Origin: Saprospiraceae bacterium | GTDB taxonomy: Bacteria; Bacteroidota; Bacteroidia; Chitinophagales; Saprospiraceae | DNA length: 64,000 nucleotides | Direction: 5' to 3' | Assembly: GCA_028284395.1 (NCBI GenBank) | Contig: JANQRV010000402.1 | Span: 26,230-90,229, forward strand | Shown here: in pieces, positions 8,944 through 17,068 of the stretch | How positions within the stretch are numbered: position 1 is the first letter of the stretch | How the letters are laid out: every line of letters begins with the position of its first letter | Notes under the pieces: generated by a model | The model's input: the letters and a program-made list of their open reading frames with translations, nothing else | Databases searched by the model: none | Told to the model about the DNA's origin: nothing | Program-made: the position numbers and the translations under genes

Positions 8944-10074
8944 CTATGACTGTGGAGTTGGATTGATATTTACCCGCATGCCATCGAAAGATCCGGGAAT
9001 TTTGTCCTTTAATAAGGCGGCATTATTATTGATGCCCCGCACAATGGCATTATCCCTTGTAAGCTTGACGACCTCAACCGGGAGCAGTTGTAAAGCAGTA
9101 TCTCGTACTAGGAAGACTGCATTTTGATTGACCAGCAGACTCTTTGGGATACTGCTGGCATTTTCAATACGACTGGCCTTGACATCTCCTTTGAGGTACA
9201 TGCCTTCTCGCAATTGTTTTCCACTCACACTAACAAAAATTTTCACCGTCTGAGTACCTGGGTCGAGCATGTTGTTGATTCTCTTGATTCTACCCGTCCA
9301 ATTGCCTGCAATGTCATCTGATGTCAGTTGAACTTTATTTCCTACTTCCAAATATTTGAGATCGCGCAGAGCTACAGTTGCTTCCAGCTCGTAATTGTTG
9401 GTGTTCATCAATGCCCCCAATCGCTGGCCATTCCGGACCAAGGTTCCAGGGTTGATCATAGATTCGGTGATCACCCCACCAAATGGAGCTTTGATTACAT
9501 ATTTGCTCAGCCGCTCTTCGGCGCTTCTGATACTGTAATACTGGCTATAAATATTGCGGGAAGCCACAAAGAACTTTTCCTGTTGATTAGCTGCCTGCGG
9601 AAGAGGTTGAATTTTCTTTTCGGGGTCGAGTTGCTCCAGATAATCATTCCAGTGACCAAAACTCTCCTCATAATCGATCTTTAGATCCGGCATCATTTGA
9701 GTGATGGCATTCATCAATGTGCTTTTTTGCGACTGAAGATTAAGTTTGGCTTCCATGTCATCGACCTTGATCAAGACACTGCCTTTGGGGAAGAAGGTAC
9801 CTTCTTTGAAAGGCCGGGAAGAGGAGAGTAAAGTACCCGAAACTTCTGAGAAAATATCGATCTTGTCGAAAGCCACCAATTCGCCTTGAATCTCCAAGCT
9901 AGTGGGAATACTCTGGTTGACAATGTGGAAAGTATCAACCGATTTAATGATGGCCGTTTCAGTCTTTCGAGGAGGAGCTTCTTTTTGAGCAGCAAGAAAT
10001 TGTGAAAACAGGACTCCGCCAATCAGGACAAAAACGCCCAGTACTACCAGTAAACGACGAATTAATAAACTCAT
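8944..10074 (-). CDS. Periplasmic adaptor (membrane fusion protein) of RND pump
   Basis: Links the RND pump to the TolC-like channel. 376 residues: an N-terminal membrane anchor (about 5-28), a barrel-sandwich/lipoyl half with GELVAFDKIDIFSEVSGTLL and GTFFPKGSVLIKVDD, a helical hairpin (about 115-195), the second lipoyl half YVIKAPFGGVITES with VRNGQRLGAL, a beta-barrel domain ending in DPGTQTVKIFVSV and LREGMYLKGDV, and a membrane-proximal domain. First gene of the five-gene minus-strand operon. An inverted repeat (10102-10138) sits just upstream of the start and may control expression. The N-terminal segment is a signal anchor and shows no lipobox. Confidence 0.92.
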   Translation of the reverse strand: MSLLIRRLLVVLGVFVLIGGVLFSQFLAAQKEAPPRKTETAIIKSVDTFHIVNQSIPTSLEIQGELVAFDKIDIFSEVSGTLLSSSRPFKEGTFFPKGSVLIKVDDMEAKLNLQSQKSTLMNAITQMMPDLKIDYEESFGHWNDYLEQLDPEKKIQPLPQAANQQEKFFVASRNIYSQYYSIRSAEERLSKYVIKAPFGGVITESMINPGTLVRNGQRLGALMNTNNYELEATVALRDLKYLEVGNKVQLTSDDIAGNWTGRIKRINNMLDPGTQTVKIFVSVSGKQLREGMYLKGDVKASRIENASSIPKSLLVNQNAVFLVRDTALQLLPVEVVKLTRDNAIVRGINNNAALLKDKIPGSFDGMRVNINPTPQS

Positions 10075-10101
10075 ATAGTTACTTTTTTAAATCTTCTGAA
10101 A

Positions 10102-10138
10102 TTCAAACCAAAAATGCTTTGAATTGTTTTGGTTTGAA
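10102..10138. promoter_or_regulatory. Inverted repeat upstream of efflux operon (candidate operator)
   Basis: Perfect 12-bp arms TTCAAACCAAAA (10102-10113) and TTTTGGTTTGAA (10127-10138) are separated by 13 bases. The repeat is centred 46 bp upstream of the adaptor start codon on the minus strand. There is no T-tract after either arm, so it does not look like an intrinsic terminator. A dyad of this size at a promoter-proximal position would suit a dimeric repressor such as a TetR- or MarR-type regulator of efflux, but no regulator gene is adjacent. Confidence 0.45.
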
Positions 10139-10474
10139 ATCGAACGCTTCCTGCTCTTTGGACTTAGACTCACCAGAAATACTTTCCTTACTTCTCCTAC
10201 TATTCCCTTAATTTCAGCCATAATTTGAATAATTGACCGTGAAAGAAATGAAATGCCTTTTGGGTACCATGAACTGCGCCTAAAAAGCGTTCAAGGGCCC
10301 TGGAAAGAAACAATGGTGAAATCTTGAAAAACCAGCGTAAGAACAACGAGCCGCTGAAAGGGAGTGGGCAGCACTAAGACAGTGGCATACATAGATGAAA
10401 AGTATTTTTATTGCTAAAGCTTTTTTCTCTATTTTGGATGACCGGCATAGGTTTCATCTGATTGAAAATAAAAC
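10139..10474. other. Intergenic region, no gene seen
   Basis: The remaining 336 bases between the divergent efflux operon and the membrane protein gene contain no ORF with protein-like composition. The final 60 bases are A/T-rich and presumably hold the promoter of the plus-strand gene, but I find no exact TAnnTTTG element; the nearest is the imperfect TATTTTGG near 10433. Confidence 0.4.
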
Positions 10475-11815
10475 ATGAATCAACCGAATAATAAAGATCA
10501 GGGTTTGTCTTTCAAGAATCTTCTGGAAAAATTACAGGAAGATAGTTGGCAACTGGAATTACTGGTTTCTGGTTTTGCCATCGTTTTGGTTGTTGGAGCC
10601 TATGAACCCTTGAGGGATCTGAATTTATCCGCTTCGTTGTTGTCTTTGAGTATTGAGCGAAACTTTTTCTTCCAGTTACCAGTTCTAATTCTCTTTTTTG
10701 GATGGCTATCTTTATTGGTCAACCTTACTGCACATGTTCTTTTTCGTGGACTTTGGATTAGTACGATTGGGCTGCGATATGTTTCGGGAGAGGTGGATTA
10801 CGAAGCCCTTAAACTATCGCCGCGATTTCGAAAATTCCTGGAACGGAAGATCGGGTCGTTTGACCGATACATCGAAGGGTTGGAGAACCTATGCAGCATC
10901 ATCTTTGCATTTACTTTTCTAATTATCTTTTCCTTCATTTCTTTTGGATTATACATCATTCTGGTTGGGGCCGTTTCGAATTTTTTACAGGGCCTGGAAG
11001 ATATAATCGGAGAGAAGCCGTCGAAGTTCATCACTGTTTCAACAGGTATCTTTTTGTTGATTTCCGGATTGATTTACTTCATCGACTTCATCACCTTAGG
11101 CTTTTTTAAGCGCAAGAGATGGACGGCCAGGTGGTATATGCCTATCTATCGATTCATGAGCCTGATAACGCTGTCTTTCATCTACCGCCCCATCTACTAC
11201 AATCTAATTGACAATCGCTTTGGCCGGCGGATTGGCTTCCTGATGGTTCCCTATATTGTCATCCTGGGGCTAATAGCCACCATGGAATTTACCACTCATC
11301 CCTTTTTCCCTGAGAAAGAAGCTTCGCATTTGAGATTTCGAGCCGATTATTATGATGACCTTCGGGAAGAGCGTTCGTTGGTGACAACTCCATCTTTACC
11401 TTCGCCTTATATTGGAAACGGCTACCTGGAATTGTTCATACCTTATATGCCGATCAGGGATGATGAGCGCATCAAGAATTTTTGTCCGGGTTTTAGTTCT
11501 GGCAAAAAAACCAGATTGGGTACGGATGTGATCATCATCAATACAGGGAAAGAACCACCCGTTGATTACCGGGCGAAAGCAGATTCATCCTTTTTATGCC
11601 TGACCGGCATTTATCGGGTGACGGTGGACGACAGCCTGTTTCAAGCCATTGATTACGACCTATACGCTCACCCCAACCAAGAGGAAAAAGGGCTGAGGGC
11701 AATACTCGACGTTGCCTTTTTGAATCGTGGTCGCCACGAACTCTTAGTCGAAAAGTTACAGGCCGATTCAATTGCATGGGATACTTTCTCCATTATTCCA
11801 TTTTGGGTCGAATGA
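10475..11815 (+). CDS. Polytopic membrane protein of unknown function
   Basis: 446 residues that I do not recognise as a named family. The N-terminus is cytosolic-looking and charged. Hydrophobic segments lie near residues 30-45, 66-92, 143-172, 188-213 and 263-280, with a large loop between the second and third that contains RKFLERKIGSFDRYIEGLEN. The last 150 residues are soluble and beta-rich and would lie on one side of the membrane, probably the periplasm. Related hypothetical proteins seem likely in other Bacteroidota, but that is an impression and not a search result. The gene stands alone on the plus strand, 400 bp from the divergent efflux operon and 247 bp before the next gene. No catalytic motif is visible. 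Confidence 0.75.
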   Translation: MNQPNNKDQGLSFKNLLEKLQEDSWQLELLVSGFAIVLVVGAYEPLRDLNLSASLLSLSIERNFFFQLPVLILFFGWLSLLVNLTAHVLFRGLWISTIGLRYVSGEVDYEALKLSPRFRKFLERKIGSFDRYIEGLENLCSIIFAFTFLIIFSFISFGLYIILVGAVSNFLQGLEDIIGEKPSKFITVSTGIFLLISGLIYFIDFITLGFFKRKRWTARWYMPIYRFMSLITLSFIYRPIYYNLIDNRFGRRIGFLMVPYIVILGLIATMEFTTHPFFPEKEASHLRFRADYYDDLREERSLVTTPSLPSPYIGNGYLELFIPYMPIRDDERIKNFCPGFSSGKKTRLGTDVIIINTGKEPPVDYRAKADSSFLCLTGIYRVTVDDSLFQAIDYDLYAHPNQEEKGLRAILDVAFLNRGRHELLVEKLQADSIAWDTFSIIPFWVE

Positions 11816-12062
11816 GATGGACCTTGTTTTGGCATCAAGGCGACAATATCAAATGGCATCGGTCGCAATTTTCACGTTCCGAATTACGCTAATTAAATGT
11901 CTTTTGTAAACGCCCGTATTTGCATTCGAAAATTACGTGATCATTTGTCAGCCATCTGGAAGAATCTTCTTGAAAGGGGAGACATATTCTCTGGTTATCA
12001 CACCATAAGGAGACGGCTCAGATCAAGCTGAAACTATTTTCTATCTCCAAACACAGAAAACA

Positions 12063-12608
12063 ATGAATTGTAAATTCGAAAAGTGGACTTTTCTGGCGAT
12101 CATTTTAATATTGTTGGTCGGTTGCGCCGAAGATGAAGATCCCGTAACCGCCATCGAAGAAGAACCAGAAGAGCAAACACCCATTCAGGCATATAATAAC
12201 GTGGACCGAGAACTCTGGATCTATTACGATCGATTTGAAAAAGAAGCCGCCGAAAGAGGCATACAAATAGACCTGCGTCGGGAACGAATTACCGGAGAAA
12301 TCTCAGAATTGCATGAAGACGGAGTTGCAGGACAGTGTAACTACAGTTCTTTTTTTCCAAATGAAATCATAGTTGATAAGGCCTTTTGGGACCGTGCCAA
12401 TGATCGATCCCGTGAATTTGTAGTATTCCACGAATTAGGACACTGCAGTTTAGGGCGTGAACATCGAGAAGCATCTTTTTCTAACGGTGTCTGTCGCAGC
12501 CTGATGCGAAGCGGTACCGGCAATTGCATTGACAATTATCGCACTTCCACCCGTGATACCTATCTGGATGAATTATTCGACCAACGATTTTTCAATGAAA
12601 TTAATTAG
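12063..12608 (+). CDS. Putative zincin-type metalloprotease lipoprotein
   Basis: 181 residues starting with a lipoprotein signal peptide (lipobox LVGC, Cys21) and an acidic linker (about 22-38). Residues 123-134 read HELGHCSLGREH, giving the zinc signature His123-Glu124-x-x-His127 with a third histidine at 134. That is one residue longer than the metzincin spacing HExxHxxGxxH. Three further Cys (92, 128 and 144) and C156 may form disulfides. A chain with HExxH placed after a helix of the form SREFVVFHELGH is typical of minimal zincins. The substrate is unknown. The gene is followed, 14 bp away, by the convergent nucleotidyltransferase gene. It is probably surface-exposed or periplasmic and anchored by lipid. 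Confidence 0.78.
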   Translation: MNCKFEKWTFLAIILILLVGCAEDEDPVTAIEEEPEEQTPIQAYNNVDRELWIYYDRFEKEAAERGIQIDLRRERITGEISELHEDGVAGQCNYSSFFPNEIIVDKAFWDRANDRSREFVVFHELGHCSLGREHREASFSNGVCRSLMRSGTGNCIDNYRTSTRDTYLDELFDQRFFNEIN

Positions 12609-12622
12609 CATGGGGAAGAGGG

Positions 12623-13618
12623 CTAGCTAAAATCAATCTCCGTGTTGTCACCGATATTGAGACTTTGGCGAATGCCAACAATGGAAGCGTCATGACCGAC
12701 GATCGATTGTTCTAAGTTGATCTCCTTGATAGAGGCGAAATTTCCTATGATGGAATTTTTGACTATTGCATTATTGATCTTCGTATTGCTTCCAATAGTG
12801 ACATGGGGCCCTACAATAGAATTGGAAATTTCGCAGTTTTCTCCAATGCTGACCGGGTGAATAATGATGGAGTTGTCAAATCCTGGAAGGTTGGAGGAGG
12901 CATAACCCTCCCGATCTAGAAAAGTGGCGTTGGTTTCCAATAGAATCTCCCGGACACCACAATTAAACCAATTATCAACATTGAAGATGTCAAAATGAAT
13001 ACCGTCATTGACCATGGTCATCAATGCATCGGTCAGAGGATATTCACCATTGGTACTGACTTCATTTCTCATATTAAAGTCGATCGCTTCCACCAATTGT
13101 TGTACCTCTTTGACTTTATAAATTCCGACAAGAGCAAGGTCGGACTTCGGAATCCTGGGTTTTTCAGACAGGGAACAAATCTTACCATCACGGTCGTGTT
13201 CTACTATTCCAAATTCCCAGGGGGCCAGTACTTTTTTGACGCCTAGACAAGAGGACGGATGCTTGACCATTGCTTGGAAATCTGCGTCAATAATCACATC
13301 GCCGAAGAAAATGAAAAGTTCGTCTTTCTCTTGAAGATGCTGCTTAGCTGTCCAGATGGCATGAGCAGACCCAAGCCGCTCCTCTTGTTTGACAAAGATC
13401 TTATTGAGGTCAGGATAATTCTTTTCGACGTAGTTTTTAATTTTTTCACCCAGATATCCGATAATGAAAATAAAGTCTCTGATGCCAACCTCGGTCAATT
13501 GATCAATGATGAAGGAAATGATCGGTTTCCCGGCAATGGGGATCAGTGGTTTGGGCTGCGTATAAGTGAGTGGCCTTAGACGTGTTCCTGCGCCAGCAAC
13601 TGGAATTATTGCTTTCAT
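12623..13618 (-). CDS. Sugar-1-phosphate nucleotidyltransferase with hexapeptide C-terminus
   Basis: 331 residues. The N-terminal Rossmann-like domain (1-230) carries the pyrophosphorylase signature GAGTRLRPLTYTQPKPLIP and the uridylyl/thymidylyl-transferase features GSAHAIWTA and FIFFGDVII (Mg-binding Asp). About residues 255-331 form left-handed beta-helix hexapeptide repeats (IHPVSIGENCEISNSIVG and following). The reaction is NTP plus sugar-1-phosphate to NDP-sugar plus pyrophosphate, used in envelope polysaccharide or nucleotide-sugar supply. The base and sugar cannot be fixed from sequence; glucose-1-phosphate thymidylyltransferase of the long form and MurU-like enzymes are both possible. 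If it were MurU-like it could act with the AmgK-like kinase domain encoded at 27-28.5 kb, but the two are not adjacent. It is convergent with the zincin gene. Confidence 0.85.
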   Translation of the reverse strand: MKAIIPVAGAGTRLRPLTYTQPKPLIPIAGKPIISFIIDQLTEVGIRDFIFIIGYLGEKIKNYVEKNYPDLNKIFVKQEERLGSAHAIWTAKQHLQEKDELFIFFGDVIIDADFQAMVKHPSSCLGVKKVLAPWEFGIVEHDRDGKICSLSEKPRIPKSDLALVGIYKVKEVQQLVEAIDFNMRNEVSTNGEYPLTDALMTMVNDGIHFDIFNVDNWFNCGVREILLETNATFLDREGYASSNLPGFDNSIIIHPVSIGENCEISNSIVGPHVTIGSNTKINNAIVKNSIIGNFASIKEINLEQSIVGHDASIVGIRQSLNIGDNTEIDFS

Positions 13619-13736
13619 ATTACTATCGATACACTGATAGAAAAAATTACGATTAATAAATGGTACGGTAAAATGGCACCAATGTTGGTTCTAGGCTGTA
13701 TGATATCGGAGGAGGGCCAAGATAATTATTTTATCA

Positions 13737-14282
13737 TCAATTTTCTGAATAGGCCTCCACGCCCAGATCCACACCCGCTTGATCATAGGGCATTACAAAA
13801 AACCTGTATTCCTTGTCGAGTTGAGCTTTGATTAGTGCTTTTATTCTTTGGGAAAAATGTTCGTCCTCGTCTCTGGTTTTCAACCAAAGTACAAAGAAGC
13901 ACCGTTCCTTATCGGGCATAATATCGGCAATTTCTGTCCAAAAGCCCCATTCTCCAAAGAATTGTGGCCAACGTTGAATGATTTTCCTGAGTAGCCGATA
14001 AAATGGTTTGCGTAAAAAATAACGTTCAATGATGTCTACCACTTGCAGTGTATCGGAGACCTTCTTACAGAAAAGGTCCGCAACTTCTTGTGCTTCCGGG
14101 CTTTCGCGGCGATAGTTTTTGACTTCAATACAGAGCATTCTAACGTTTGGCTGAAAAGCTATGAAATCTACTGCTTTGAACCCTTTTCCGCTTAGCCATC
14201 TGTAGTACCGGTGGTCGTCAAACTTTTTGACGATCCAGTCATTCGTGAAACGGAAAACCCATCCGCTTTCTGAAAACTCCAT
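13737..14282 (-). CDS. Small protein with PD-(D/E)XK nuclease-like core
   Basis: 181 residues not matching a named family that I know. Residues 35-57 show KAVDFIAF, then a turn, then CIEVKNYR. This is the layout of the PD-(D/E)XK core: Asp39, then Glu53-x-Lys55 on the next strand, preceded by the helix with SGKGFK. Proteins of this fold include restriction enzymes, Holliday junction resolvases and VRR-type nucleases, and also inactive relatives. The C-terminal half is helical and basic (KPFYRLLRKIIQRWPQFF) with a hydrophobic core. No methyltransferase or helicase is adjacent, so a restriction role is not indicated. It sits 118 bp from the nucleotidyltransferase gene on the same strand and 140 bp from the PBP1A gene. 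Confidence 0.7.
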   Translation of the reverse strand: MEFSESGWVFRFTNDWIVKKFDDHRYYRWLSGKGFKAVDFIAFQPNVRMLCIEVKNYRRESPEAQEVADLFCKKVSDTLQVVDIIERYFLRKPFYRLLRKIIQRWPQFFGEWGFWTEIADIMPDKERCFFVLWLKTRDEDEHFSQRIKALIKAQLDKEYRFFVMPYDQAGVDLGVEAYSEN

Positions 14283-14422
14283 TTATGCTGCGAACTATTT
14301 TGCACTTTTGAAATACCACTTCGATCTACACCATTGTAGAACTTGGACCTAACCCGGTAGTTGATGAACTACTGAAGGTCATAAAAAGTTCAGAAGAGAC
14401 CTAAGGTTTGTTGCATTTCCTT

Positions 14423-16972
14423 TCAATTTCTTCGATTTTTCTTCTTTTCGCCGAATAATAAATCATTCCAGAACTCCTTTCTCCGAACTCTCCGTTCATC
14501 TCTTCGAAGCTGCTTACCCGCTAAACGGGCCAACCTTTCGGAATAGTCATATAGAGATTCGAATCGCCTCTTTGGCTTTCGCTCCATTAGTGTGATCAAT
14601 TGTTCTACGGGGATGTCCGGTAATTGGCGTTTCAGAGTCATGTAATCCTCAATATTCTCTTCATTCCAATAATCTGCTATAATAGGCATTTCTTCTAAGT
14701 AGGGCGGACACTGCATCAATGCCCAACTTTCGCGGGCGAGTTCTGGAAATTTGGCGTATTTCCAGTTTTTGAATTCTGGATCTGCGTATACCTTCTTCAT
14801 GAATTTACCCCAAATCGGTAATGCAGTATTGGCCCCTTGTCCCGCAGACAGCGACTTAAAATGAATTGCAGGATGCTCGGCGCCCACCCAAACACCAGCA
14901 ACAATTTTGGGTGTGAAACCAATGAACCATCCATCAGAGTGATTTTGAGTAGTACCGGTCTTGCCAGCGATTGGATTGTAAAGCCCGTGTCGGTAGCGAA
15001 GTCGCTTTGCTGTCCCACTGTCAACCACTGTTTGCATCATTTTTATCATGATATCTGCGTGATCCTGCGAAAGAACTTCTTCGAAAGTGCTTGGATCCGG
15101 CCGATCAAATTCAACGATGACTTGTCCGCTACTGGTTTCGATGCGGTCGAGATAGTGCATTTCCGGACGGCGGCCACGATTGGCAAATGTTCCGTAGACC
15201 TGTACCATGTCAGAAAGAGAAGCTTCCATTGTCCCTAAAGCAATGGAGGGAACGGGAGGGATTGGACTATCGATTCCCATATTGTGAGCCAAGGTGACTA
15301 CAGAGTCAATGCCTCCGCGCATCAATACTTCGACTGCGGCGACGTTGACAGAATTACTTAATGCCCCTTCCATGGAATAGACTCCTCCGTATTTACCGTC
15401 GGAATTACGCGGCTGCCAATATTCAAATTCTTCGTAAGTCTTAAGTTCATTATTAGTGTATTCACAGGGGAGCATGCCATTGATTAGAGCCTGTGCGAAA
15501 ACGACGGGCTTAAAAGTGGAGCCAACCTGACGACGAGCCTTTACGTGATCGTATTGGAAGTATTGATAGTTGATTCCACCTACCCATGCCTTGACTAAGC
15601 CAGTTTGGGGTTCCATTGCCAAGAAGCCGGTATTTAGGATTGTCAGGTAGTATTTGATGGAATCAATCGGGCTTTTTTCGGTTTGTATATAACCTCCATC
15701 CTTCCAATTGAAAATGGTCATTTTGACCGTATCTTCCATAATGTCGATGATCTGATCATCGCTGAGCCCCTTTTTCTTTAGGTTTTGATACCGATTTGAA
15801 TTGTGAAGAGCATTTTTGAAGGCGTCACTCTTTCCCCAGGGGGTTCCACGGGCCCATTCTTTATAATATTGTCCTTGTAAAATGGCCATGTGTTCGTTGA
15901 CAGCAGCTTCCGCATAGCGTTGGAGTTTGGTATTGATGGTCGTGTAAATCTTTAATCCGTCGGTTCGAAGATTATAGGTGCTTCCATCTGGCTTTTTATA
16001 GTCCTTCAGGATTTCTTCTACCTTCAGTCGTAGGTGCTCGCTGAAATACAGACCCAGTGATTGATCATTGCTCCGATAAGCATGTACATCGAGCTCGAGC
16101 TGTTGAATCGAGTCCCGCACTTCTGTTTCCAAATAGCCGTATTTGTGCATTTGAGCCAATACCGTATTTCTTCGGCGCAAGGAGCGTTCGGGATGTCTTA
16201 CGGGATGGTAAATGCTATTGCCTTTCAGCATGCCGACGAGTACTGCAGCCTCCTCAAGTTGTAAATCTTGGGGGGATTTGTCAAAAAACCTTTGTGCAGC
16301 TACCTTGATTCCATAGATGTTGTCGCCGAAGGGAACCGTATTTAAATACAATTTGAGTAATTCTTCTTTTGAGTACAGTTTTTCAAGTCTCCGGGCTATG
16401 AACGTCTCTTTCAGTTTGCTAACAAGGATGGTAAAGGGAGGGTGCTCTTCCCGGGGAAAGACGTTCTTGGCAAGTTGTTGACTTAAGGTACTGCCTCCTC
16501 CGGACGATCTATTATCCATTAAAATAGTCTTCACCAGGACTCTCAACCATGCTTTGAAATCGATGCCTCCGTGTTCAAAGAAACGGGCGTCTTCTGTAGC
16601 GATTAAAGCATTGATGAGATGTGGAGATATCTCTGTGAAATCTGCATTGATCCGGTTTTGAACGTAGTACTTTCGAAAGAGTACACCATCTTCAGAGTAA
16701 ACTTCGGAAGCAGTGCTATTGCGAATGTTTTTGAGTTCAGCATAGTCCGGAAGCTGACCGTAAAATCCGGTATATGTCAAAGTTACAATGGTTGCTAGAA
16801 ATAATAGTAAGATACCGGCAACGCTTCCTAATGCCATTACGGTGAGTAGCCATTTGGGGTAGCTACTTAGCTTTTCGGAAATTCGGCTACCAATTCTGCC
16901 GAAGAAGCGTTTCCAGGACCGCAGGGTAATGGCCCACCATCGTTTGTTAAATAGAGAGATTTTCTGCTTCAT
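14423..16972 (-). CDS. Penicillin-binding protein 1A (class A bifunctional PBP)
   Basis: Polymerises lipid II into glycan strands and cross-links the peptides in the periplasm. 849 residues. A cytosolic basic N-terminus precedes one transmembrane helix (about 40-65). The GT51 glycosyltransferase domain follows, with catalytic Glu127-Asp128 in TEDARFFEHGG and GGSTLSQQLAKN. The transpeptidase domain holds the SxxK motif S485-TFK, an SxN-type site in ALSNSVNVAAVEV, and the KTG site in AGKTGTTQNHSDGWF. The last 100 residues are basic, with RKPKRR and KKKNRRN near the end. It is monocistronic, with A/T-rich sequence upstream. Confidence 0.95.
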   Translation of the reverse strand: MKQKISLFNKRWWAITLRSWKRFFGRIGSRISEKLSSYPKWLLTVMALGSVAGILLLFLATIVTLTYTGFYGQLPDYAELKNIRNSTASEVYSEDGVLFRKYYVQNRINADFTEISPHLINALIATEDARFFEHGGIDFKAWLRVLVKTILMDNRSSGGGSTLSQQLAKNVFPREEHPPFTILVSKLKETFIARRLEKLYSKEELLKLYLNTVPFGDNIYGIKVAAQRFFDKSPQDLQLEEAAVLVGMLKGNSIYHPVRHPERSLRRRNTVLAQMHKYGYLETEVRDSIQQLELDVHAYRSNDQSLGLYFSEHLRLKVEEILKDYKKPDGSTYNLRTDGLKIYTTINTKLQRYAEAAVNEHMAILQGQYYKEWARGTPWGKSDAFKNALHNSNRYQNLKKKGLSDDQIIDIMEDTVKMTIFNWKDGGYIQTEKSPIDSIKYYLTILNTGFLAMEPQTGLVKAWVGGINYQYFQYDHVKARRQVGSTFKPVVFAQALINGMLPCEYTNNELKTYEEFEYWQPRNSDGKYGGVYSMEGALSNSVNVAAVEVLMRGGIDSVVTLAHNMGIDSPIPPVPSIALGTMEASLSDMVQVYGTFANRGRRPEMHYLDRIETSSGQVIVEFDRPDPSTFEEVLSQDHADIMIKMMQTVVDSGTAKRLRYRHGLYNPIAGKTGTTQNHSDGWFIGFTPKIVAGVWVGAEHPAIHFKSLSAGQGANTALPIWGKFMKKVYADPEFKNWKYAKFPELARESWALMQCPPYLEEMPIIADYWNEENIEDYMTLKRQLPDIPVEQLITLMERKPKRRFESLYDYSERLARLAGKQLRRDERRVRRKEFWNDLLFGEKKKNRRN

Positions 16973-17068
16973 TCAAAATGCTGCCTTGCAGGTTTTATAA
17001 GGACAATGCAATATAACAAAAAGTTTAAATTTTTATTTTAAAAACAAATTGTGTTTTTTGTTGTGGGC

